Below, one piece after another: positions 49,936 to 58,294 of a DNA stretch of 64,000 nucleotides. The DNA lies in assembly GCA_900100895.1 (NCBI GenBank), contig FMTX01000009.1:1-64000 (forward strand), given 5' to 3'. Source of the DNA: Lachnospiraceae bacterium YSD2013 (GTDB taxonomy: Bacteria; Bacillota; Clostridia; Lachnospirales; Lachnospiraceae). Under the pieces are notes generated by a model that worked only from the letters and a program-made list of their open reading frames with translations, made no database searches and was not told where the DNA came from. Numbering within the stretch: the first letter of the stretch is position 1; each line of letters opens with the position of its first letter. Position numbers and translations under genes: made by a program.

Positions 49936-52900
49936 TTACTTAAAGTAGTTAACACCGGACTCGAAGATCTTCATGTCCTGCTCGCCGTAGATGTTAACGG
50001 CAACGGACTGTCCTCTTCTCTCCGAGTGAGCCATCTTACCGAGAACTCTGCCGTCTGCGGAAGTGATACCTTCGATGGATGCGTAGGAACCGTTGATGTT
50101 GTATTCCTCGTCCATTGAGATGTTGCCTTCGGGATCGGCATATCTGGTAGCCACCTGACCGTTCGCGAAGAGCTTATCAATCCACTCCTGTGATGCTACG
50201 AAACGGCCTTCTCCGTGAGATGCGGGGTTACAGTAGGTAGCACCGAGAGTCGCGCCCTGAAGCCAAGGGGACTTGTTGGAAACAACCTTTGTGTAAACCA
50301 TCTTGGAGATGTGGCGGTTGATGGTGTTGTATGTAAGTGTGGGCGAATCTGCGCCCTGAGCGTCTATAATCTCGCCGTAAGGAACAAGGCCTAACTTGAT
50401 AAGTGCCTGGAAACCGTTACAGATACCGAGCGCTAAGCCGTCACGCTCATTTAAGAGCTTCATAACAGCCTCTTTAAGCTTCTCGTTTCTGAAAGCGGTA
50501 GCAAAGAACTTGGCACTTCCGTCGGGCTCGTCACCTGCGGAGAATCCGCCGGGGAACATGATGATCTGTGCCTGAGCGATTGCGCTTTCAAACTCGGCAA
50601 CGGAATCTCTGATGTCCTCGGGATTTAAGTTCTTAAATACTTTGACAATAGTGTTGGCGCCGGCTCTTTCAAATGCCTTCTTCGAATCGTATTCGCAGTT
50701 GGTGCCGGGGAATACGGGAATGAATACCGTAGGCTTCGCAACCTTGTGCTTGCATACGTATACGCTGTCAGCCTTGTAAATCTTGTCTTCAAGAGCTTCG
50801 GTACCCTTGTAAGCCTTGGTGGGGAATACCTTCTCAAGAGGTTTCTTCCAGCACTCAAGCGCATCTGCAAGAGCGAGTGTTTCGTCCTTGTAGGTAAAAG
50901 AAGCCGTATCGTTAACCTTACCTACATATACAAACTCAACCTCCTCAGACTCGGGAAGTGAGCTTACCTCGGCAAGGATTCCGCCGAGAGCGTTATCGAA
51001 GAGCTCGTCAAGCTCAACATCTGCATTGAATGAAACTCCCAGACCGTTACCGAAAGCCATCTTGGCAGCGGCTACTGCAACACCGTTTGAATCTGTGGTG
51101 TAAGCAGCCTTAATCTTACCTTCGGAAGCAAGCTTGCCTACGAATTCAAACATAGCCATGGTGCTCTCGTAATCGGGCATGTCGTATTCGTCATGCTCAA
51201 TCGGGAAGTAAATAAGTCTGTCGCCGGCTTTCTTAAGCTCGGGCGTTACTACGTTGCGTTCTTTGGCCACGTCTACAGCAAAAGAAACCAATGTGGGAGG
51301 AACATCAATCTCGTTAAAGGTTCCGGACATCGAGTCCTTACCGCCGATGGACGGAAGGCCGAAGCCTATCTGAGCATCGTAAGCACCGAGGAGTGCGGCA
51401 AAAGGCTGGCTCCAGCGCTTGGGATCCTCTGTCATTCTTCTAAAGTACTCCTGGAAGGTGAATCTGATCTTCTTGTAATCACCGCCGGAAGCAACAATCT
51501 TGGACATGGATGAAAGTACTGCGTAAACGGCACCGTGGTAAGGTGACCAGCTTGAAAGGTAAGGATCGAAGCCGTAGCTCATCATGGTTACGGTATCGCA
51601 GTTACCCTCAAGTACGGGAAGCTTCGCAATCATGGTCTGGGTCTCGGTGAGCTGAGTCTTACCGCCGTAAGGCATGAGCACGGAACCCGCACCGATGGAT
51701 GCGTCGAAGGTCTCTACAAGACCCTTCTGTGAGCATTCGTTAAGGTCGGAAAGGGAAGCCTTCAAAGCTTCGCTCATGCTCTCTTTCTTAACTGCCGCGT
51801 CAACTTTGTCTATTGCAATCTTCTTAAAGTAATTGTTCTTTTCATCGGGCATCTCGACGTAAACGCTGGTCTCCTGATGAGCGCCGTTGGTGTCAAGGAA
51901 TGCTCTTGATAAGTTAACGATTTCCTTGCCTCTCCAGGAAAGAACGAGTCTGGGCTCCTTGGTAACCTCTGCTACCTTAACTGCCTCGAGGTTCTCTTCA
52001 CGAGCATAATCAAGGAAAGTGTCAGCATCCTTGGAGTCTACTACTACTGCCATACGCTCCTGAGATTCGGAGATGGCAAGTTCGGTTCCGTCTAAGCCTG
52101 CGTATTTCTTGGGAACGAGGTCAAGGTTAACTTTCAAGCCGTCTGCAAGCTCACCGATGGCAACGGATACACCGCCGGCACCAAAGTCGTTACACTTCTT
52201 GATAAGTCTGGTAACTTCGGGACGTCTGAAAAGACGCTGAATCTTACGTTCGGTAGGAGCGTTACCCTTCTGAACTTCTGCGCCGCAGGTCTCAAGGGAA
52301 GCTTCTGTATGAACCTTCGATGAACCGGTAGCACCGCCGCAACCGTCACGACCGGTACGGCCGCCGAGAAGGATGATGATGTCTCCGGGATCGGAAGTTT
52401 CTCTTATTACGTTGCTTCTGGGAGCGGCACCCATAACGGCACCGATTTCCATTCTCTTCGCAACATAATTGGGATGGTAAATCTCTTTAACATAGCCGGT
52501 TGCAAGACCAATCTGGTTACCGTATGAGGAGTAACCTGCGGCTGCACCTTTAACAAGCTTCTTCTGGGAGAGCTTGCCTTTTAAAGTCTCGCTTACGGGA
52601 ACGGTGGGGTCTGCCGCACCGGTCACACGCATAGCCTGATATACGTAGGAACGACCTGACAACGGATCTCTGATAGCGCCGCCGAGACAGGTAGCCGCAC
52701 CACCGAAAGGCTCAATCTCGGTAGGGTGGTTGTGGGTCTCGTTCTTAAAGCTTACGAGCCACTCCTCGGTAACACCGTTAACTTCAACGGGTACCACGAT
52801 GGAGCATGCGTTAATCTCGTCGGTTTCTTCCTGGTCCTGAAGCTTGCCTTCTTTTTTCAATTTACGCATAGCCATGAGAGCGAGGTCCATAAGGCATACG

Positions 52901-53715
52901 AACTTGTCGTCTCTGCCCTTGAAAATCTCTTCTCTGGTGTCAAGGTAGCTCTGGTAGGTGGTCTCGATGGGAGTCTTGTAGTAACCGTCTTCGAAGGTTA
53001 CGTTCTTAAGCTCGGTCGAGAAAGTGGTATGTCTGCAGTGATCCGACCAGTAAGTATCGAGAACGCGAATCTCGGTCATGGAAGGGTCTCTGTCTTCTTC
53101 TTTCTTGAAGTAGTTCTGAATATGCAAAAAGTCCTTGAAGGTCATGGCGAGGTTAAGTGACTTGTAAAGCTCTTTAAGCTTGTCCTCGGCCATATCTTTA
53201 AAGCCGTCGAATACGATAACATCGGCGGGCTCGCTAAACTCGGTGATAAGAGTCTCGGGCTTTTCAAGACCGGTCTCTCTTGAATCCACAGGGTTGATGC
53301 AGTTAGCCTTAATGCGCTCAAACTCATCATCCGTAATATTGCCCGAAAGAACATAAGTAACCGCAGTCTTAATAACAGGCTTCTCGTTCTCGTTAAGGAA
53401 ACCTATACACTGAACCGCAGAGTCGGCTCTCTGGTCAAACTGACCGGGCAGGAACTCAACGCTGAATACTCTGTCACCTGCACCAAAAGACACATTCTCA
53501 AAGAAAATCTCGTCAACCGGCGGCTCGGAAAAGATAGTCTTGCACGCTCTCTCAAACGTCTCATCCGACACACCTTCAACATCGTAACGAATTAATACAC
53601 GTACCCCCGTAACGCTTTTAATCCCCAGGAAACCGGAAATCTCTTCCTCAAGCTCTCTTGCCTTAACCGCAAAGGGCTCCTTCTTCTCGACATAAATTCG
53701 TCTAACGTTTCCCAT
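49936..53715 (-). CDS. purL: Phosphoribosylformylglycinamidine synthase (PurL/PurQ fusion)
   Basis: A 1259-residue single-chain FGAM synthase for the fourth step of purine synthesis. It combines an N-terminal PurS-like domain (about 1-190), two AIRS-like ATP-dependent synthase halves (for example SDHCRHTTFSTELKN; FKNETHNHPTEIEPFGGAAT; FGLPSIGGKDSMSGTF), and a C-terminal class-I glutaminase from about 990 (FIPVFPGTNCEYDSKKAFER; nucleophile Cys in ALGICNGFQALI). Most Firmicutes have separate PurS, PurQ and PurL; the fused form is known from clostridia and enterobacteria. No other pur genes and no purine riboswitch were found beside it. Ribosome site GGAGAG lies rather far (about 11 bases) from ATG. 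Confidence 0.95.
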   Translation of the reverse strand: MGNVRRIYVEKKEPFAVKARELEEEISGFLGIKSVTGVRVLIRYDVEGVSDETFERACKTIFSEPPVDEIFFENVSFGAGDRVFSVEFLPGQFDQRADSAVQCIGFLNENEKPVIKTAVTYVLSGNITDDEFERIKANCINPVDSRETGLEKPETLITEFSEPADVIVFDGFKDMAEDKLKELYKSLNLAMTFKDFLHIQNYFKKEEDRDPSMTEIRVLDTYWSDHCRHTTFSTELKNVTFEDGYYKTPIETTYQSYLDTREEIFKGRDDKFVCLMDLALMAMRKLKKEGKLQDQEETDEINACSIVVPVEVNGVTEEWLVSFKNETHNHPTEIEPFGGAATCLGGAIRDPLSGRSYVYQAMRVTGAADPTVPVSETLKGKLSQKKLVKGAAAGYSSYGNQIGLATGYVKEIYHPNYVAKRMEIGAVMGAAPRSNVIRETSDPGDIIILLGGRTGRDGCGGATGSSKVHTEASLETCGAEVQKGNAPTERKIQRLFRRPEVTRLIKKCNDFGAGGVSVAIGELADGLKVNLDLVPKKYAGLDGTELAISESQERMAVVVDSKDADTFLDYAREENLEAVKVAEVTKEPRLVLSWRGKEIVNLSRAFLDTNGAHQETSVYVEMPDEKNNYFKKIAIDKVDAAVKKESMSEALKASLSDLNECSQKGLVETFDASIGAGSVLMPYGGKTQLTETQTMIAKLPVLEGNCDTVTMMSYGFDPYLSSWSPYHGAVYAVLSSMSKIVASGGDYKKIRFTFQEYFRRMTEDPKRWSQPFAALLGAYDAQIGFGLPSIGGKDSMSGTFNEIDVPPTLVSFAVDVAKERNVVTPELKKAGDRLIYFPIEHDEYDMPDYESTMAMFEFVGKLASEGKIKAAYTTDSNGVAVAAAKMAFGNGLGVSFNADVELDELFDNALGGILAEVSSLPESEEVEFVYVGKVNDTASFTYKDETLALADALECWKKPLEKVFPTKAYKGTEALEDKIYKADSVYVCKHKVAKPTVFIPVFPGTNCEYDSKKAFERAGANTIVKVFKNLNPEDIRDSVAEFESAIAQAQIIMFPGGFSAGDEPDGSAKFFATAFRNEKLKEAVMKLLNERDGLALGICNGFQALIKLGLVPYGEIIDAQGADSPTLTYNTINRHISKMVYTKVVSNKSPWLQGATLGATYCNPASHGEGRFVASQEWIDKLFANGQVATRYADPEGNISMDEEYNINGSYASIEGITSADGRVLGKMAHSERRGQSVAVNIYGEQDMKIFESGVNYFK

Positions 53716-53757
53716 GTTTACAAATGCTCTCCTTTGTTAATAAATAAATATTTAAAA

Positions 53758-53780
53758 GGATGAGGCTGCTCGCCTCATCC
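53758..53780 (-). terminator. Terminator after the TetR gene
   Basis: GGATGAGG (53758-53765) pairs with CCTCATCC (53773-53780); TTTTAAATATTT follows on the minus strand. Confidence 0.8.
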
Positions 53781-53783
53781 CGG

Positions 53784-54356
53784 TTATTCTTCCACAATAA
53801 GGCCGCTTAAGATGTACAAAAGATTCTGCTCCACTTCCTTCTCGGTAACACCGAAGGTATGGGCAGCAACCTTGAGGCCTTCAAGGGTATACATTATATT
53901 GCGCGCAGTAAGGGCGCAGTCTTCACAGTAAAGCTCTCCGCTGTCGCTACCCTCTTCCAAAATTTTGGTAAGGGTATCGACCTTAGCCGCGTAATGATTC
54001 TTAAGAGCATCGGCATTCTCACCGTCTGCGTACTTAAGGAACAGATATTCATAAACTGCCACAGACAAATCATTATCCTTATTGAGTATTTCTTTCTTAA
54101 GTTCGTTAAGGAATATGGCAAGCGCGTCGCCTGCACTGTGGCCGTTTAAGAGGTCATTGCTTCCTTCGTCGGAAGCGTTAAGGCATTCAAGGAACACCGC
54201 CTCTGTACTGTCAAAATAAATATAAAGACCGCCACGACTGATATCGCAGGCTTCCACAATATCCTTCATGGTGACGTTCTTAAATCCTTTTTCCGAAAAA
54301 ACTTTTCGTGCGGTATCTAAGATAAACTGTTTCTTTTTGGCCGCTTTATCGCTCAT
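53784..54356 (-). CDS. TetR-family regulator
   Basis: A 190-residue TetR protein with a standard HTH: KQFILDTARKVFSEKGFKNV, then TMKDIVEACDISRGGLYIYF. The C-terminal ligand domain is acidic and helical; ligand unknown. It starts 14 bases downstream of the DUF6508-like gene and is probably co-transcribed with it. Ribosome site GAGGACAGGTT. A terminator follows. Confidence 0.88.
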   Translation of the reverse strand: MSDKAAKKKQFILDTARKVFSEKGFKNVTMKDIVEACDISRGGLYIYFDSTEAVFLECLNASDEGSNDLLNGHSAGDALAIFLNELKKEILNKDNDLSVAVYEYLFLKYADGENADALKNHYAAKVDTLTKILEEGSDSGELYCEDCALTARNIMYTLEGLKVAAHTFGVTEKEVEQNLLYILSGLIVEE

Positions 54357-54370
54357 AACCTGTCCTCATC

Positions 54371-54829
54371 TCATTTATTTTCATACACTTCAAAAGGTCC
54401 GTCCCAATGCTCGACGATTTCCTTCATACGCTTTACTATCGCTAAGAAGATGCCTTCCCTGACAGCTATTGTCCAAAGGGTGCCCTTGGTCATGCCGCCA
54501 AGTACGTACTTACTCAATATGGCGCATAAAATAGCTCCGGACTTAATGTCGGCACGCTCGATTGCCTTAAACTCATCTTCGTGAGTCTTAATGAAGAGCT
54601 CTGCGTACACGTACGGGTAATTGGTGTCCATGAGGCCGGTTTTCTCGGCTTCTTTAACAAAACTCATCAGAGTCGACTCATAAACCGGAAAAGGAACCGA
54701 TGTCTCTGCAATTCCGTTTCCCGTATAGGTATTCGAAACATTCTCGCCGGACTTACTCTCAAGCCAGGGTAAATAGGCCGAAAGCTTCTCCACATCTGCG
54801 CGATAATCGATAAGTTTAAACTCCCGCAT
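54371..54829 (-). CDS. DUF6508-like protein
   Basis: A 152-residue protein that matches my memory of the DUF6508 group: SAYLPWLESKSGENVSNTYT at the start and AILSKYVLGGMTKGTLWTIA in the second half, ending EIVEHWDGPFEVYENK. No enzymatic motif seen, no signal peptide. Ribosome site AAGGAGGACGT. Upstream of a TetR gene in the same operon. Function unknown. Confidence 0.75.
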   Translation of the reverse strand: MREFKLIDYRADVEKLSAYLPWLESKSGENVSNTYTGNGIAETSVPFPVYESTLMSFVKEAEKTGLMDTNYPYVYAELFIKTHEDEFKAIERADIKSGAILCAILSKYVLGGMTKGTLWTIAVREGIFLAIVKRMKEIVEHWDGPFEVYENK

Positions 54830-54967
54830 ACGTCCTCCTTAAGCAAAGATATGCTCTTTGGAAAAGCCAAATACACGCACATCCCCACAATACTTTTCAT
54901 ATTTTACCACACACAGCCAAAAACTCAAGATGAAGTTACGCACAAAATCGCTTTTTTTATAGGATTT

Positions 54968-54996
54968 TTGATACATTTTTAATTGGCGCGTAATAT
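54968..54996 (+). promoter_or_regulatory. Promoter for the 756-residue protein gene
   Basis: -35 TTGATA (54968-54973), 17-base spacer, -10 TAATAT (54991-54996). A 110-base A/T-rich leader runs to the start codon; a TACAAT at 55052-55057 may be a second -10. Confidence 0.6.
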
Positions 54997-55106
54997 AATT
55001 GCAACGTTAATAAATATTCAAAATATTGTGTCTTTTTTGATAAAATTAGAGTACAATAATTCTGTAGGGGAATAAGTATCAATACATTTGTTATTGGAGG
55101 TTATTC

Positions 55107-57377
55107 GTGGCAGCACAAGAAGTTGCAAAAGGAAAAATAATCTGCACCGAGGGACAGCCCCTTGATGCGATACACATTATAGTCGCAGGATCCGTTAACG
55201 CCCATTTCTCGGGTGGCGACATTATCTTACGAAAAGGCGATATTGTAGGTCTTTGCGATACTGCTTTTGATTCAAGTTTCTTTACCTATACCACTTTGGA
55301 GACATGTTCTTTTGTCTCATTCCCGCTTAAGACCAAGACTACACTGGCAGCTATCGCCAAGGCCAATCCCGAAGTCGGCAAAATGATGCTGTCTTCCACT
55401 ATAAATCAGGTGGCTTTGATTTTTGCATCTTTTAAAACCGCCAAGACCAAGTGCTCGGCGCTTGTGGAAAAGATTAATTCACTGTATTCCGACTATACGG
55501 ATTTGTGTGCCCAGAACAACGTTATCTCCCGCTCTCTTCCGGGAATTGAGGAACTGGCGGAGGTTACGCTTGAAGAAGAACCCGATGACTGGGTGCTTCC
55601 TTATTATATTTCCATGAAGGAGTTCCCGCCGGAGCTTCGTATCGCACTTTCCGCAAGAATCGCCTTTTTAAACGGGCTTATTCACAAGGCTTCCTACGAT
55701 GTTCATACGGTTTTCACTCCTCTTTGCGAAATGAGTGATTATCTCGATGAGACGTCGAAGCTTCTTTTGCAGGAGTCGGGGCTTGATTTGTTCGATTTGT
55801 ATTCGTCCCTTCTTTTTAAGTTAAAGCAGGGTACACCCGCGGCTGAGAAGGTTAAGACGACCCTTGACGAAATCGTAGCCATGGCGCGTGAAGGCGGTCA
55901 TGTGGATGCTTCGGTTATCGATTCCAAATACGGCGAACTTACTTCCAAGTTATCGGGCTTCACGGGCGAAGCGCCTGCAAGTGACGGTGCCACCGCTCCC
56001 GCCGGTGAGGATTTATCCAATGCAACCGATATAATTCTTGACTACGCAGATATTTCCGAGGAAGAAAAGAACACATTCAAGCAGCTCCTCAATCAATACA
56101 AGAAATTAACCGACAAAGCTTCCACGGAAGATTCCGCAAGAAAGCTTCGTCTCGACCTTACGAAAGCATTTTACAATGTATATAACGAAGCCTTCAAAAG
56201 AAGCGTTCTCGAAGCCAAGGTGCCTAAGATTCTTATGATGTTCTTTAACTTCGGCTTTGTGGATGCTGAGCTTGCGGGTATGGAGAATGCCAATTATCTC
56301 TATCGCATAGCCGAGGACTTCAGGGGTGAGCCTTACAAGGGCGTATACACTATCTACGAATGGTTAAGCGGCATCTATAAGATGTTCAAGGAGCCTTGCC
56401 GTAACGAGTTCGACGCCGACTTCACCGCTTACCTTCACGAACAGAAGATTCAGGGTAAAATCACGGCCGCCGAAGAAAAATCCATGGCCAACGACCCCGA
56501 AGAGCGCTTGAATTTCGAGCTTACCAACATGTTCCCTATGTGTAACAAGGTAACTTACGGACGTTTAAGTTCCTTCTGCCCCGTATTATGCGAGAACGAT
56601 ATTATTAAGCCTCTCCAGTCCTGCATCGTTACCATCGATTCCATCGAAGAAAGCTATAAGAAGCTTGAAGCCATCGACTACGGTGCTTTCTACAGAGAGA
56701 CTGTTTACTCCAATGCAAAGTGCGGCATTACCAAGGAAATGATTAATGTACGCGTTCTTCCCGATATTATCTTAATGCCCAACGTCGGAACCCGTGGCGT
56801 TATGTGGCAGGAAATCGAAGGAAAGAAACGTACCACTCCTTCCCGCTTCATGCTTTCGGTATTCCACATCGAAGATCTTCCCACTACCATCGTTCGTCTT
56901 GTGGGCGAGTATCGTTGGGAAATGTGTAAGCGTGTTCAGGGTGCCCGCTGGAACGATGTATCCGAGCGTTCCCTTACCAGCGAATACTTCGACTACATTC
57001 AGTTCTACCGCAAGAACAACGAACTCAGTGCCGATGCCAAAGAAAAAATCAAGAACAGCCTTACCAAGGCCAAGAATTCCTTCAAGGAAATGTTCGTCCG
57101 TGACTACATTACCTGGATACTGTTCGAAGGTGCCGGTTCGCCCCGTCTTAACAAGATTGTGCGCGGTATCATGGTAACCTATTGTCCGTTCCCTCAGGCT
57201 TTGAGACAAAAAATCGGTGCTAACCCGATGTTTAAGGATTTCATTGAAAGATACGAAATTAAAACCTCCCAGAAGCTCCATCACTACGATAATGTCATTC
57301 AGAAAATGACCGCTTCCGGCGTTGAAGTACCGGAAGAACTGGTTGAGAACAGAAAATTTATCGAAGGAACGGTTTAG
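55107..57377 (+). CDS. Large protein with cyclic-nucleotide-binding-like N terminus and unassigned body
   Basis: A 756-residue protein starting with GTG (GGAGG nine bases upstream). Residues about 1-110 fit a Crp-type nucleotide-binding barrel: GKIICTEGQPLDAIHIIVAG, then SVNAHFSGGDIILRKGDIVG. The phosphate cassette (GE...RSA) is not evident, so binding of cAMP is doubtful. No Crp HTH follows. Instead there are about 640 residues with no family I recognise: a mainly helical part (150-400, including an Ala/Pro/Asp-rich break around 295) and a Cys/Trp/Arg-containing part (400-756; MCKRVQGARWNDVSERSLTS). No membrane segment. Codon use matches neighbours. It may be a signal-responsive cytoplasmic protein; function unknown. 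Confidence 0.85.
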   Translation: MAAQEVAKGKIICTEGQPLDAIHIIVAGSVNAHFSGGDIILRKGDIVGLCDTAFDSSFFTYTTLETCSFVSFPLKTKTTLAAIAKANPEVGKMMLSSTINQVALIFASFKTAKTKCSALVEKINSLYSDYTDLCAQNNVISRSLPGIEELAEVTLEEEPDDWVLPYYISMKEFPPELRIALSARIAFLNGLIHKASYDVHTVFTPLCEMSDYLDETSKLLLQESGLDLFDLYSSLLFKLKQGTPAAEKVKTTLDEIVAMAREGGHVDASVIDSKYGELTSKLSGFTGEAPASDGATAPAGEDLSNATDIILDYADISEEEKNTFKQLLNQYKKLTDKASTEDSARKLRLDLTKAFYNVYNEAFKRSVLEAKVPKILMMFFNFGFVDAELAGMENANYLYRIAEDFRGEPYKGVYTIYEWLSGIYKMFKEPCRNEFDADFTAYLHEQKIQGKITAAEEKSMANDPEERLNFELTNMFPMCNKVTYGRLSSFCPVLCENDIIKPLQSCIVTIDSIEESYKKLEAIDYGAFYRETVYSNAKCGITKEMINVRVLPDIILMPNVGTRGVMWQEIEGKKRTTPSRFMLSVFHIEDLPTTIVRLVGEYRWEMCKRVQGARWNDVSERSLTSEYFDYIQFYRKNNELSADAKEKIKNSLTKAKNSFKEMFVRDYITWILFEGAGSPRLNKIVRGIMVTYCPFPQALRQKIGANPMFKDFIERYEIKTSQKLHHYDNVIQKMTASGVEVPEELVENRKFIEGTV

Positions 57378-57524
57378 TTTACATAAGATAGGTATTGTGG
57401 GTGATATAGTGTTATTTGCCATCAATATAATTGTAGACCAAGTCCTATATCCGAGTTATACTTTATTTGTACTTGGGAGACACCCCAAGGACTATTCCGA
57501 GAAAATTCCCCTTTTACACAAGCG

Positions 57525-57552
57525 AAAAGATTAGGCTACGCCTAATCTTTTT
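57525..57552 (+). terminator. First terminator after the 756-residue protein gene
   Basis: AAAAGATTAGGC pairs with GCCTAATCTTTT over a TAC loop, then TG; near-perfect bidirectional hairpin. The stretch 57378-57524 before it carries no convincing gene. Confidence 0.85.
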
Positions 57553-57574
57553 GCTTTATACGGATTTTTTGTTT

Positions 57575-57598
57575 CGCGCCTTTCTCGGCGCGTTTTTT
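57575..57598 (+). terminator. Second terminator in tandem
   Basis: CGCGCC (57575-57580) pairs with GGCGCG (57587-57592), followed by TTTTTT. Confidence 0.85.
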
Positions 57599-57618
57599 AT
57601 TGATTATTTTGTATACAA

Positions 57619-57641
57619 AAGGCACCCTCTTCGGGTGCCTT
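57619..57641 (-). terminator. Terminator after the C39-like gene
   Basis: AAGGCACCC / GGGTGCCTT with loop TCTTC; TTTTGTATAC follows on the minus strand. Same stem as at 1107-1128. Confidence 0.85.
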
Positions 57642-57644
57642 ATA

Positions 57645-58292
57645 TTATCCCTTTATGCGTGTAACACATATAAGTTTAAATCTGTCCATATTGATCCAGG
57701 GGATATAGCGCGGTTCGGAAGCCCATTCGTCATTGATAAGAAGAAACGTGTAATTGCGACCGTTTTTCTTATCTCTGTAAGTCTCGTACCCGTATACCGT
57801 CACGGTGTGATTGAAATACACTCCGTAGGCAAGCGACAATAGGAACGGTGTTCCCTTATCAAGAAGCTTCAGAGCCTTGCGCATAGGTACCACGTACTCG
57901 GCGCTGACTTTTACATTCGGGTATCCGAAAGTCTTTAAAACAGCCTTTAAAAACCTTCTGTTGTTGTATACCGGCACGCCCTTCTCGCGCTCGAAATTAT
58001 AGCCGTACCGATCTCCCACTTCCCTGATTGCCTTGTACAATTCCTGTGAGTCCGCGGGAATATTTGAAAATCCTTTTGCGTCTCTGTAAAAAGAAAGCAG
58101 ATTGAACACTCCTATAAGCGTACAGTTAGAATGGTTGTCAAAATGTTGGCACAAAGCCTTACCGACTGACTCTACATCTCGCCGACTCTTAAGTTCCAAA
58201 GAAGTTTCTTCGGACTTTTTAACATTCTTTAGATACAAAATCGGGGCAGTCACAAGACCGCCCCGAAGGTTATACTTAATTTCCTTGCCCAT
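57645..58292 (-). CDS. C39-like papain-fold cysteine protease domain protein
   Basis: A 215-residue cytoplasmic-looking protein. SNCTLIGVFNLLSFYRD supplies a nucleophile Cys at the head of a helix, FNHTVTVYGYETYRD the His, and FLLINDEWASEPRY the third residue (Asn/Asp), as in C39-like peptidase-fold proteins. No signal peptide, ABC or membrane domain is fused, so it is not a bacteriocin exporter. Substrate unknown. It starts two bases after malQ and is likely co-transcribed. Ribosome site AGAAGGTAATT. Confidence 0.7.
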   Translation of the reverse strand: MGKEIKYNLRGGLVTAPILYLKNVKKSEETSLELKSRRDVESVGKALCQHFDNHSNCTLIGVFNLLSFYRDAKGFSNIPADSQELYKAIREVGDRYGYNFEREKGVPVYNNRRFLKAVLKTFGYPNVKVSAEYVVPMRKALKLLDKGTPFLLSLAYGVYFNHTVTVYGYETYRDKKNGRNYTFLLINDEWASEPRYIPWINMDRFKLICVTRIKG

Positions 58293-58294
58293 AA

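Noticed and set aside
53716-53757. Possible purine riboswitch before purL
   Set aside because: The leader is too short (about 70 bases to the next gene) and no aptamer-like stem set is present.
56772-57425. A 217-codon minus-strand frame under the 756-residue protein gene
   Set aside because: It is antisense to a well-supported gene, with no ribosome site or recognisable protein pattern.
57645-58292. Bacteriocin-processing C39 transporter
   Set aside because: Only a C39-like fold is present; no ABC, membrane domain or double-glycine peptide gene was found.
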